Positions 1 through 11,043 of a DNA stretch of 64,000 bases are shown piece by piece. A program made the translations under genes and the position numbers. Below the pieces are notes generated by a model. It did no database searches. It was not told the origin of the DNA and saw nothing but the letters and a program-made list of their open reading frames with translations. Origin of the DNA: Amphirosellinia nigrospora (lineage: Eukaryota > Ascomycota > Sordariomycetes > Xylariales > Xylariaceae); the NCBI GenBank assembly GCA_004123355.1, contig SCHM01000004.1, positions 8,087,017 through 8,151,016 on the forward strand, given 5' to 3'. Position 1 is the first letter of the stretch, and each line of letters begins with the position of its first letter.

Positions 1-268
1 CAGCAACCCCGCAGAAGTTTAGCGCTGGGCAGTGCATGAAAATGCCTTATTTCCTACCCACGTTAGGTAAATAATCATCGTACAGAAAAAGCCTTACAGG
101 GCGTCGCGGTATCCACTCGCGTCGCCTAGGCTACTACATCGTATCTAACCCCTGCCTGTCGTGCCGATGGAATTGCTACACCTAGTAGCAAGTATAGAAA
201 CCTTGGAATAAGACCTGTCCATCGCTTTAAACTAGATAACAGATATTATAGCCCATAGTCGCGTAGGT
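1..268. other. Intergenic, no gene seen
   Basis: I see no coding region, RNA gene or repeat in this stretch. It lies just downstream of the minus-strand gene that ends near 269, so it may hold that gene's 3' untranslated region and terminator. Confidence 0.4.
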
Positions 269-2465
269 TTATCCAGCTGACCTTCGAGAACGGCCGACGG
301 AATCATTTAGTTCTCTGACTCTCGGCACTAACTCGCGTCTCATTTTGGATTGGGCGATAACTTCTCTCTCCTTCTGCGCGCGCGCGACCTCCCTCTGGCG
401 TCTCCCATACGCCTCGGTAATCTTACGACTTAGCTCGTCATTCTGGGTTAGATCGAGGTTATCAAGGTCTACGCCGTCGAGCAAACCCCCTTCCTGTATC
501 TGGCGGGCGAATTCGTCAATCTTACGTTTTAGATCCCTCGAGTCTACACTTGAGGAGCTGATCAATGATCTTATAGACGACTGGTGCTCGACATGTCTTG
601 CTCTCGTGAGTGACGAGTCACGGGCCGGTTGTCGAGGTCGAGAATCAGTTTGATGCCATGACTCGCTACGTCGCCGACGCCGCTCATCGGAAGACATTGA
701 TTCGGGATGCAGCATGCCGGTTGAGCCGGCTCGGCTTCTATGCTCCTCCTTCATCTCAGCATCTTTGCGGGCTTGCTCAATCTCCTTTGCCTTTTCTAAG
801 GCTAATTTTCTCTCCTCCGCCCTCACCTCTTCATCGCTTCTCATCTGTTCCATCTTTCGTGTAGAATCATGCTCTGCTTCTTCCCTTATGCGAGCTTCGA
901 GCTCCTTCAATTTAGCTTCTTCCTTCTTCTTTTCCTTTTCTTTTAATTTCGGCAAGCTGCTTCCTCATTGCCGCTATTTCCGGATCTTCGTGAAGCTGGG
1001 GTACGAGCGGAGGGTAAAGGCCAAAGTGCCCATCTTTCCTCCTGCCGCTCGCTGGGTTTGGCTCAGCCGATACCCGAATGTTATCTAAGGGTATTTCAAA
1101 ACGTCCATCACCATAGTATTCCCCGCCCAAGTTATTGGACATTCTGTTGCTAGTAGATACTGAGGAACTAGGATCCTGGCGGACAAAGCGCCCCTGTCCG
1201 TTTTCTCTGGAACGTTCGTCCTTACGCTTTGATGAGGGTCTAGTGTAATGATCCGTTCTATTTATGAGTTCTCTTCAAAGATGGGCTATTCCGGTGGTCG
1301 GTGTTTGTACTGGAATCAGTGCTGGCCTTAGTACTGCCCATGCTCTCGTCTGCATCGCTGGGATGCAGGGACTGTTCGTCGTGGGAGTCGGCGCTAATAG
1401 TAGGATAATTTGTTGACAGCTCTTGGTCTGAATGAACCGTCCCTCTTTCCGAGTCTCTTACTGGGGATTTTGATCGATGACTCGATCGAGTCCTCGTCCA
1501 ACTTGCAGGATCAATTTCAACAATGTCATCTTTGTCTTGCTTCCCATCTAGTACGATCAAAGCATAACTGGAGACGTTCTGTTGGGTGCGAAGGTGTTGG
1601 GCAATATGTAGGAAGTTTTGAACCTACAAGTTTTCGAGTAAACCAATCTCCGACATTCTCCCCCCGCCATAGACTCTTCGTCGTTGCAGATAAACTTATT
1701 ACTGCTGTATCTGGATGACCATTGTCTTAATGGTGATTGAGTTCTCCAAAATGTGTGAGCCCTTCTCCTGACTGTGGGATCGATTATCTAGCAGCTGTAA
1801 TACAGCACAGGTGGCGTCATGTTTAATGCTATGTTCGCTTGTCTCTCGTCCAGCACACTGGCATGCATCATACGCCTTTGCTACCAGCTGGTCAATGCGT
1901 TCGGCTTTAAGGAATTTAGATTTCGTCCACTCAGTCTCTGCAATCATATCACCGATGGTCTCTCCGGTGTGGCCTCCAGGAGATGTTAGAGGGAGTTCCC
2001 TATATGGGGGTCGGATTCTCACTCTATTTTCTCTCCTTCGGCGAAGTCCAAATTGTGGAGAAAAAGTCCGAGCGTGAGCTTAGAAGAATTCAAAGCAGCA
2101 TTTCGTGTTGCGATTTTGGATTTTACAAATATTCATTTCACTTTCTGCGTTATAGTCATGCCCGACTTATTCAATCGCAGTACTGGAAGGAGACACTGCT
2201 TGATACCGTCGATCGAATCCCTGACCAAGTCGGCAATCTCCTTAGCGACTCCGAGACTCTGCCGAGTGAGTTTTGTCGACGTCTTTAGACGCCGTTTAAA
2301 ACTGTGAAGAATCTCTGCTATAGCTTTAATATCAATAGAAATGGCTCTAATGTGCCCGCTAGCGGAGTATATATCATCGGCAAGGGTAGAAAGCAATTTG
2401 GCAAATGATATGGCGCTAGATACAATTGTGCTGATGCTCGCGATGAGCCCGATTGCCTCAGCCAT
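269..2465 (-). CDS. Multi-exon protein with STAND-type fungal N-terminal domain and charged coiled-coil tail
   Basis: The start at 2465 opens with MAEAIGLIASISTIV, a hydrophobic helical N-terminus typical of the fungal N-terminal domain found on STAND proteins and relatives. A piece near 2020-2095 (KLTLGLFLHNLDFAE) continues that family pattern. Exon pieces follow in several minus-strand frames: about 2022-1699, 1560-1258 (Ser/Asp/Thr-rich, low complexity), 1142-912 and 955-269. The last is very rich in Lys, Glu and Arg and should form a long coiled coil. No NACHT or P-loop motif is visible, so this is the small coiled-coil form, not a full NLR. The exon borders between 2130 and 1140 are uncertain. 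The switch of frame near 940-960 lies in an A-rich run and may be a one-base indel. The function is unknown; a signalling or scaffold role is only a guess from the domain type. Confidence 0.55.
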
Positions 2466-2928
2466 TTGCGACTCTGATCTGACCTAGGTCGCTGGAGTTG
2501 TGCTACAACCTGCTTGGCCCTTGATAAGACAATATATTTATGTTTTACGAGTGGAAGCGTAGGTGAAGCATTGCGGCGAATACTAGCCGTGGATGTAATC
2601 TCCATGTAGTGATTCAGGTCCACACTCTTCCAGAAGGCATTCTATTCAATGAGTAAGGCAGAATCCTAAGCCTAGGTGCATGGAGACGTGGCATAAGATA
2701 GGCGGACCGTATCAATGTATGTAAGATAAGCCCACCCCAGCTACTGCAAGTAGTGGTCACTAGATTTCTCCAGGCTTGAATATTGACTTGCTGCCAATGA
2801 AGTTTTTTATGAGTCCCGGCGCTATCGGGCAAAGTCGATCAAGACATATGATCAGGACGTAGTTTCCTGATGGAAGTTTGGATGATAACGATCGCTGTAC
2901 CCCGTCACGCTGGTCCACCTATATGTAG
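2466..2928. other. Intergenic, nothing recognised
   Basis: Short open frames are present on the minus strand, but none has a recognisable domain or plausible splice sites. The stretch lies between the start of the gene ending at 269 and the 3' end of the metallopeptidase-like gene, so it may carry the former's promoter. Confidence 0.35.
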
Positions 2929-3887
2929 TCAAAGGACGACGCCGGCCGCCAAGGAGCTGGGCGTGATCTCCCCTTTACTGCCCAGCCTTCGAGAGATGCA
3001 GATATTTTGACTCCTGTCATTCTTCACTACTGCCCTCCGACTCAAATATGTGACTTCGCGGAACACATGGCATACTAGTGGCACTGTATAATACTCAGGG
3101 TCGTGATTACAATCATGACCCATGTTCATCATTTCAGTCACTATGAGCAAAGTCGCCATGAGTCTACTCGGGTATCTATCTACCACTAACCCTCTCCCTC
3201 ATCACAATACCGCTCACCCTCACCATCAAACTGCGAAGCACTATGCTGCCAGTTAAGCATATGCTTGAGCTCATGAATCAGCACCCACTGATCATTGAGA
3301 TTCTCGGCTCGTTGTTCCCAGTACGGCTCACCAGGATGCTCCCCATCCTCCCTCACACGGTCGAAGTAGACGGTCGATAGCCCAATCACGTGGTTCTCCG
3401 CGTTCTCCAGATCCACATCTCGGACGATGACCAGAGCGCTGCGCCAGCTCGATCCGCCGATGTCATAGCGCTGGATATGCCATTCCTCGGAGGCTTGTGC
3501 CTCGCGCGCGGCGATCTCGCTGCTCTGGTGCGACATGCAGCGTTCGACGGAGGCTCCCGGCAGCCCGTATACGTCAAGTCTGTCCCTCTCGTATTCGTCA
3601 CGCGTGTCGTTTCTGTCATGTAGGATGACCGACTCTAGAGCACGCGCGACGCGCTCGAGATGGTCTGGGTCGGAAGCCTGGGCGCCTGTGTAGTAGATCT
3701 GGAGGGAAACGCGCGGGCGCGGAATCCCACTTGGGTGGGCGCGTGTGATGCCAGTTTGCGGGTCGGCGTTGTTGTGGTAGGTGCGGTAGAGCCAGGTGTT
3801 GCGGAATGTGCTGATGAGAGAGACTGATGGGTCGCTGTCTGAGACGCGCCGCGTCACCGTGATTCCGCTGGCTTCTGCTGGGAGCAT
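2929..3887 (-). CDS. HExxH zinc-metallopeptidase-like protein, two exons
   Basis: Exon 1 runs from the ATG at 3887 to about 3226. Near its end it encodes VLIHELKHMLNWQH, where HELKH fits the HExxH zinc-binding motif with Glu as the catalytic residue. A GTGAGG or GTGAGC donor (about 3219-3226) and an acceptor near 3142 give a second exon that continues in frame as VTEMMNMGHDCNHDPEYY and ends at 2929. It carries more Asp, His and Cys, from which a third zinc ligand could come. The encoded protein is roughly 290-300 residues. No clear signal peptide follows this ATG, so either the protein is intracellular or an upstream exon was missed. The fold resembles fungal M35-like or lysine-specific metallo-endopeptidase relatives, but I cannot assign the family firmly. 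The spliced junction is inferred. Confidence 0.55.
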
Positions 3888-4784
3888 GCCCCGTCGTAGG
3901 TGCTGGGGGTACTCCCCATGACTTTTCGCAAAGACGACCGGGCATATATAGCCGTGGGCACTCGGAAAGAAGCCACCGCAAGACCGGAATGGGCAGCCGA
4001 ATGGCGCGAGATCAAGATATGGTTGCGGTCAACACCTTACCATTTAAATGTCGCCAGCCAGCTGTTCCAAAGTCAGAGGTGAGACGGAGGAGGTGAGGGT
4101 GAGGTGAGAGCGAAGCGGGGTATGTACTTCCAAAACATTGAAAGCTGATGGACCATGGTGGCCCTCATCATTGCAACACTTTCATTTCACACCCTTTCGA
4201 TTGGAAATGCATGTCATCATGGGCGACATGCGTCTCCGACAATTTGAATAATACCTACCTACCTAAGGTAAGCTCTCATCTCCGTTCCCTTTCAAAAGCC
4301 CTGGTTTATGGAGTAAAAAGTGTGACTAACACGCGTTTCGAATCCGCCGTCTCTTAGCGTGTTTGCAAAAAGCAAAGTTTCTGAACTTGCTGATTGTTGT
4401 TGCTGGTGATGAGAACTATTCCGTAATAATGCAGCCAGGTCCAGGGAGGTAGCTACTTCGCTGACATGGTGCACTGGCGTCGTATCTTATATACTAACAC
4501 TACTTCCCCTTAAGCTCGTGGTATCTCGGCGCGTTTTTAAAAATCGACGTTCCCGGGGTAACTGATAAGTATGCTGTGCCTGATGTTTACGTAGAGACTA
4601 TTGGGCATATAGCTACAAAGTCCTCGGTAGTATCTGGTTGAGGGTCTCGAGATGTTGTCCCCTCAGACTCAGTAGGTGTCAAAGACTGCACCCTCTCAGT
4701 TCGATCTCATGCGGGCGATGGACGTGGCTATGAGATAATACTAATTGATAACATCAATTTGTATCGTGCAAGAAATCACTGATA
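3888..4784. other. Intergenic, nothing recognised
   Basis: About 0.9 kb without a convincing gene. It contains a short GGTGAGG-rich stretch near 4080-4110. The open frames here have neither recognisable domains nor fungal splice signals. Confidence 0.35.
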
Positions 4785-5462
4785 CTAGGACGCGAGCCCA
4801 ACACAATACGCCTCTCCCACCCAGAAGCCACTCAAACAATCCGACGACACAGCCGGGTTCCATACATGGAACTGCGCATCCGTAATCTGATACTTGGTCT
4901 CGACGACGCCGCAGTCATCGTCAGACACGGGTACATACCATGCATTGCAGTTCGATGGCTGACCATCTTGTGTCGGCGCCGGCGGCGTAGGAGAGGTCGG
5001 CGACGATGTTGTGGTTGTGGCCTTCGTCGTCGTTGTCGTCGTTCCACCTGAGACCGAAGCCCTCCCGATACAGTAAGCCTCGTCAGCCCAGAATCCGTTC
5101 ACACAATCAGAGGAGACGGCGGGATCCCACTCGAAGAATTGAGCGGCCGTGATGCCGCCCGCCGCTTCGGCGTCGGCGCATGATGTGTCTGCCTTGGCGA
5201 CGAACCACTTGTTGCAGTCGCTTGGTTGTCCGTCTTGTGTAGGCGCCGGGGGTGTCGGAGCTGATGAGGAAGAAGTAGTGGCAGTTGTTGTGGTTGTTGG
5301 TGTCGACGTCGTTGTCACCGAAATCGGACTGCCTGTACCAACGCAGGTATCACTCTGTTGGACCAGCCCGAGACTCAACACTAACAAGACGGCCACAGCA
5401 TGGATTCGACGGTGTCGACTTTGATTCGGAGTGTAAGTCTGACTATGCCACTGTCTTCTCAT
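4785..5462 (-). CDS. Secreted two-domain LysM protein (chitin-binding), start probably rearranged
   Basis: The 225-residue frame has a hydrophobic segment [16 protein letters not shown] (about residues 21-36) that looks like a signal peptide core. It is followed by a Thr/Ser-rich linker and two LysM-like domains, starting at [13 protein letters not shown] (about 84) and [13 protein letters not shown] (about 172). Both carry the [18 protein letters not shown] and EAYC(I/V)G motifs, and each is preceded by the same [13 protein letters not shown] segment, which points to an internal duplication. Fungal LysM proteins bind chitin oligomers and often act as secreted effectors or self-protection factors. 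The first 20 or so residues ([14 protein letters not shown]...) are antisense to the chitinase exon and intron beside it, so the ancestral start and promoter have probably been lost and this ATG may be fortuitous. The head-to-head position with a chitinase fits a shared chitin role. Confidence 0.75.
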   Translation of the reverse strand: MRRQWHSQTYTPNQSRHRRIHAVAVLLVLSLGLVQQSDTCVGTGSPISVTTTSTPTTTTTATTSSSSAPTPPAPTQDGQPSDCNKWFVAKADTSCADAEAAGGITAAQFFEWDPAVSSDCVNGFWADEAYCIGRASVSGGTTTTTTKATTTTSSPTSPTPPAPTQDGQPSNCNAWYVPVSDDDCGVVETKYQITDAQFHVWNPAVSSDCLSGFWVGEAYCVGLAS

Positions 5463-8400
5463 ACCGTCCGGTCTTCCTTGGCCGTGGTGACTTTCTCATT
5501 GACAGATCCCGGAGCTGGAGACCGTGGTGGCAATGAAGATGACGGCAAAAACTTGACCGATTTTCTGTTCACGCTCTGGGCCGTCAACTTGTTGCAGGCC
5601 AAGCATTACCTCGTATCTTTCACCACCCCCACCTCGTTCTGGTACCTGCAGCACTTTGATCTGGCCGCGAGCATGAAATGGGTTGACTGGACCAATCTCA
5701 TGGCCTATGATCTGCATGGGACTTGGGACAGCGACAAGGATCAAGTTGGCCAGATTGTACTCGCCCACACGAATTTGACCGAGATCAACACAGCCTTGTC
5801 GCTGTTCTGGCGCAACGATATTGAGCCTTTCAAGATCAACTTGGGTATCGGGTTCTATGGGCGCAGCTTTCAGCTGACAGATCCAGGCTGTTGGAAGCCC
5901 GGCTGCCCATTCAAGGGTGGTGCCGAAGCTGGAAAGTGCTCCGACCAATCTGGCATTCTGTCGTATGACGAGATTACCCAAATCATCAAGCAAAACGATA
6001 TTGATCCGTATTGGGATAAAGACAATGCGGTCAAATACTTGACTTGGGGCAAGGACCAGTGGGCCAGCTACGACGACAGAGACACATTCCAACAGAAGAT
6101 AGAGTACGCCAATGGCCAGGGGCTCGGTGGTCTGCTGATCTGGGCCATAGACCAGGACACTTCGGACCTGGATGCCATGCAGGGACTTCTGTACCCCAAA
6201 ACACTCAACGCATTTGCCAACGAGATCGTTGACGTGGCGTCCTGGGACGAGGCCAACCCGGGCGTGTGCCGACTGTCTAACTGCGGCGAGACATGCAAAG
6301 CGGGCGAGCTTACCATCTCAACTCAGACCTGCGATGGCTCCTACGATGCCGACTCGGTCAACCACCTCTGCTGTCCGGCTGCGTCGGCACCGAACCCGGC
6401 GGACTGCTTGTGGCGTGGAGGAGACCCCTATTGCAATGGCCACTGTCAGCCCGACGAGGTGCCCATGATGCAAAACAAATGGGGCGATTCCGGTAAAAAG
6501 TGTAAAGATGGCAACAAAGTGTACTGCTGCAAGCCTTCCAAAGAAACAGGCTGCCGCACAACGGGCTGCGGTGGCTCATGCAACAGTAACGAGGTCTCGA
6601 TGGCGGGCTATTTCTACGACGACTGCTGGCTTGACCCGAAGCAGCTTTGCTGTGAGAAGCCACTCAATTTTAAGGAAGACAGCTGCTACGACAACAATTG
6701 TAAATTCGGCACCGAGGTACAACTTGCCGAGTCTTATGACGGTGGCGGCGATGACTGCGGCTGGCAACTCTCACGCCAGCGCGTCTTTTGCTGCGAACCT
6801 GTCGATGGAAACTCGCTATTCTTGCCCGTTCCGCTGGACTATTTGTTCAAGAATCCGCCCACGGGCGATGAAGTAGGTGTCAAGTTCAAGCTGGACGTCG
6901 ACGACACCTATGGTGGGCGCGTCACGCAGGGAACTCAAGATGACCCTAATGATGCGTCATTCGGCTTTGTCGTTTTGGCGTCTCCCGAGGCGATCCAGGT
7001 GTCAGTTGACAAGCGCGATGGCTCGCACTGGGACGTCTTTGGGTGCAACGACGCGGTCACCGAGGGCGAGCACACGGTGCAGATGGTCTGCACAGATGAC
7101 TCAGAGATGAGCAATTGCTACAAGATCGGCCTCGGGAGAGGCGTGCGGGGAACGATTCTCGAGATGCCCGAGGGCTGTGGTCCGGGGCGGTACGCTGTCG
7201 CCAAAGACATGAAGCCATCGGAGAACCAGACCGTGCCAGCGTACGTGGCGAAGCGATCCAAGATCGCCAATCCGCTTGTGTTCGATCTTACCTTTGACCA
7301 TGACTTCACGAGGGTGCCGCGAGATCTCGGTGACACGCAGATCCGCATCGACTACAGCAATGAAGAAGGCTACTGGAACGAGATTGTGAACAAGGCAGGC
7401 GAAAAGAGAAAGGCCAAACGTTCCCTGGAGGTGAGTATGGCGGAACATGTCCGCCTTGATGTCCTCTTGTACATGCCGAGTCTACCTTGTGCTAACGAGT
7501 GCCTCCCTTCTAGGACTTCGGAGGCAATCATAGACGTTGGCTCGAAGATGCATGGCGCCAAGATCACAAGAGCGGTCTCATGTCCCGGGCTGAGCTCCAC
7601 GAACGCTGGTTTGGCAGTGATATCGTCTCTTGGCTCAAGGGACTCTTCAGCGTGGCTGATCAAGCGCCGCTAATTGACCACTCCGTCTCGCAAACCATTA
7701 AGGCCATCCTCTTGCAGGAGCAGTTCCAATGCAACTTGAACGGAATCGATATCCAGGCAAACTTGGACGTGATTGCAGACTTGACAGCCAAGATTGATAC
7801 GCAATTCGGTCTCACTATCATTGCGATACTCACTGAAGGGTCTATTCTGCCAGATCTGAGTCAGTCTTTCATGTGTTTGCGCAACCGTGGAGACATCTAT
7901 GCTATCTTTACCATCGATGCAATTGCCAGAGCAGCGTACGACACAGGCGACATTGAGCTGTTTGGCTTGCAGAAATTCAACGCTCTGTTCAGCGTGCCCG
8001 GAATCATCACCGTCGGGCCCAACTTCAAGCTCTTCGGCTCCGTCAACGTAGAACTCAGCGTGTCTGGCCACCTAGAAGCTTCGGTGAAACTCGCCAAATG
8101 GGATACGCGCATCACATTTCCAGACCAGGGGAGTGACTACGACCCGAAGAGCCTCAACGATGACACCGACCCGGACACGCAAGCAGGCAAGACTGATTTC
8201 GACTGGTCGGTCGAGGCCAATGGGCAGATCACAGCGCACGTCAAGCCGCAGGTGAGCTTCGGTATCACCTGGGACTCCATCTTCAACAAGGTGCCCAACT
8301 GCGAGGTCGACCTGGTCGTTGACGGTTATGCGACCGCTTACCTCCGTGCCAACGCTGGCAAGTCAGGAGGCAGCGTATGTTACGGAGCCAACGTGGGTGC

Positions 8401-10133
8401 CAGTCTCTACGCTCAACTGGACGCGCCAAAACAGTTGAGCTGGGTCTTGCCTCACAGCCCCTGGTTCCTCGGCGAATGGGGCCTTGTGCCGGCTATCGAG
8501 GAGACGTGCCCCATCTCCTCCAAGACAGATCTCCTCGACGCGCCGAGGCGAACTCGAAGTCTAGGAAACACTCTCTCTGTAGCTTCCTTGGGAGAACGAA
8601 GCTTGGGACTGAGCAAGCGGGACACCACCGTCATCGGGCCATTGCTGCGCTTACCATTTGGACTCGCATGTCCGACGGACGACGGGACGGAACCAGGAGA
8701 TGTCCCGCCCTGCCCTCTGTGCGGCGACAGCTCTTTGGAGAGACGACAAGACATTCAATTTGAAGGGCAGGCGAACTACTCCTATGCGGCGACTATCCAA
8801 CCACGAGCAGGTTCCTGCGCCTACCTGCCGTACGCCGAGGAGGGTTGCCCTTCTGGTCTGAGCACACGCGATCTTGTAAACGACACTATATACGCGGAGT
8901 TGCTCGCCCGAGGTGGGTTATGGAAGAGGGATCGGAAAACATACAGCTGGACCACAGTCGGTGGGCTCACCATAGACCTTAAATCCGGTAAGTCACCCTG
9001 TTTTTTTGTCTCTTTTTCCCCGTTCCCCCAACAGGTTCAGCTGTGGCAAACCCTGCGTAAGTATTTCAAGTTGAAATGCTTACCAATGGATAAATATAGA
9101 CACGTTCCCTACCTGCGGCGAAGCCGTCCAAAACACCAAATATTCGGCGATTGAGAAATACTTGGGCTACGACGCCAGTCAAGTCCAGCTACCGCCCCGT
9201 GTGTTCCGGACATGATACTCAACGACGGCACCGAGCCTCTTTCGATCAAGCCGACTACGTAACCGAACACGTCTTTGAGTTTCAGACAATCCTCTCCTTC
9301 GTGCAGTGGCTCGGCGGCATTGGAACCGCGCCGTCCTCAGCACTGCCTGCTGGCTACACGAAGCCGAGCAAAGCGTTGGTCGAGGAGTATCTCCTCGGCT
9401 CCAACCCAGCGGGAAGTGCGTATTTCAGCTTGTCGAACGCTAGACTCGGCAACGTGGCGGCGGGGACGACTTCTTCTGGTGGCATTGTATGCACGGACTC
9501 GGCGATGGCACGAATGTCAATGAGCTGATCCTCGCGGATGGCAAGATGAATGGGCAGAAGACGACGCTTTTCCAGCAGAAGAATCCGAGTGTGGATCAGG
9601 GTGATGGAGATACCACCATGGTCTACGTCAAATATGTCGCGGCCGTCTTTACTTACCTCCAGTGGGTTCCCACGGGAGCCACGGGGGAAGCCACTTGGAA
9701 TAAGATGCAGCGTCCGAGTAACTGGATCGATCTCGTGTGCAGTATCTTCGACGATGAATATGCCGCGGAACGGGGTAGTACAGCAGTAGCTGGCGAGCCG
9801 ACCTACACAGATGGCAATGGTAATGTCCGCCAGGGCAAGATGCGCTGGCTGTGGAAGGCGTTCATCGATGCGTCGCTGAACACGGTGGAAAGGAATGGAC
9901 AGAGCTACTGCACCGCCGCTGGCAAGTTGTTCTTGACTACTCAGTCAAATCCAAACCCCAAGTATGGCACTGCCAACAACCAGATGTGGGCGACTGCGGC
10001 GTTTGGACCTGGTGGGTGGTGTAATAATCCGAGATTGCCGAAGACGGGAGGCACGTTTGGTATGTATGGCAATACGGCGAGGACGATTGATCAGAGTGGA
10101 AATCAGGTCAATCTTGGGCAGCCGACTGCTTAA
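5402..10133 (+). pseudogene. GH18 chitinase (large, cysteine-rich, fungal subgroup C type), 5'-truncated
   Basis: A short exon, 5402-5432, encodes [10 protein letters not shown], the GH18 catalytic motif DxxDxDxE with the catalytic Glu kept but Ser where Trp is usual. A GTAAGT donor at 5433 and a CAG acceptor at 5505 join it to YPGAGDRGGNEDD, followed by MAYDLHGTWD, GIGFYGRSF and LLIWAIDQDT, the later GH18 strands. A cysteine-rich, CBM18-like region follows (about 6270-6670), then a long C-terminal extension typical of the large fungal chitinases. Introns are clear at 7431-7513 and 8988-9099. The signal peptide, N-terminal chitin-binding modules and the first half of the barrel are missing: upstream of 5402 the sequence is the LysM gene on the other strand. 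The frame is also interrupted near 9208-9256 and near 9485. I infer a non-functional gene, since half the barrel is absent, although long stretches remain well conserved. Confidence 0.75.
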
Positions 10134-10401
10134 AGTGTAAGGTACCTTGGCGGGATTTGTAGATATAGAAGAGGTTTTTGTAATGAATCACTTGGATAAT
10201 GAAGATTGCCTACACAATAAAGCTGTTCTTGGTGATTAGGTCAGCGATAAGAGCACAGACTCATTCGGCTACCCTGTTCTGAAACCTGTCCGATGTTCAT
10301 ATGCTACTAGCTTCACGTGTTGGTATATAATACGTGAGCTGCGATGGCGCTTGGATGCGTCGCTTTCCTATTGTCCAATTCGAGCTCCTTGAAAACGGCT
10401 G

Positions 10402-10686
10402 ATGTTGCGGCAGGCTATCAGCCGGGTTGCCGAGTCCCGACTTCGAAATGCCAATATCTTCTTTCGTGCTAATAACACCAGTACTCTAGGTCGTGTTGGG
10501 AAGCACAATGTTGTCATTGCCGCGTTACCACACGGCGAATATGGCCTTGTCAATGCTGCGAATGCTACCAAGGATATAATACGCAGCTTTCCAAATCTTA
10601 TGGCAGGTTTAATAGTCAGTATTGGTAGTAGAGCTCCCGCAAAGTACGATATCCGTCTAGGCGATGTTATAGATCCTTGGCAATAA
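10402..10686 (+). pseudogene. Fragment of a nucleoside-phosphorylase-like (PNP/UDP) domain
   Basis: The translation contains TLGRVGKHNVVIAALPHGEY, then a segment reading LMAGLIVSIGSRAP and DIRLGDVI. This is the pattern of the phosphorylase-like domain found at the N-terminus of many fungal NLR-type and ankyrin proteins. Family members normally begin about 30-50 residues earlier and continue well beyond this point, through the rest of the phosphorylase fold to NACHT, ankyrin or TPR parts. Here the frame stops at once after DVIDPW and nothing related follows. I read it as a relic of such a gene. The ATG at 10402 is probably not an original start. Confidence 0.6.
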
Positions 10687-11043
10687 CAAGGTTATGGTCC
10701 TGATGTATGGGCAGCGCCAACAGGAGGCGGCCTACCCAACAGGCCAAGTACCTAGTACGAATTCAATATTGCATATTATGGGTTGGTATTGCTAACCCTG
10801 TCTGCTGGCGCTTGGCATCGACCCATGTTGATATCTGTAACCTACCCTGACGTGGGCGTTCATTACCAAGAAAGACGTGCGACGCTCTGGAGAGTAAGGT
10901 TTGATCAAGCTATGACCCAAGGAGTCTCACTCGCAGCCAGACTTCCAAAGCAATGAAGCAATCTTCTGCAAGGACCTCCTTCTTGTTGTCCCAGAGCGCC
11001 TTGGAGATCTTGATTGGCCCTGTGACACGAACGTTAAGATACG

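Noticed and set aside
5496-6092. 198-residue minus-strand frame
   Set aside because: Antisense of the GH18 coding exon; the plus-strand frame has clear GH18 motifs.
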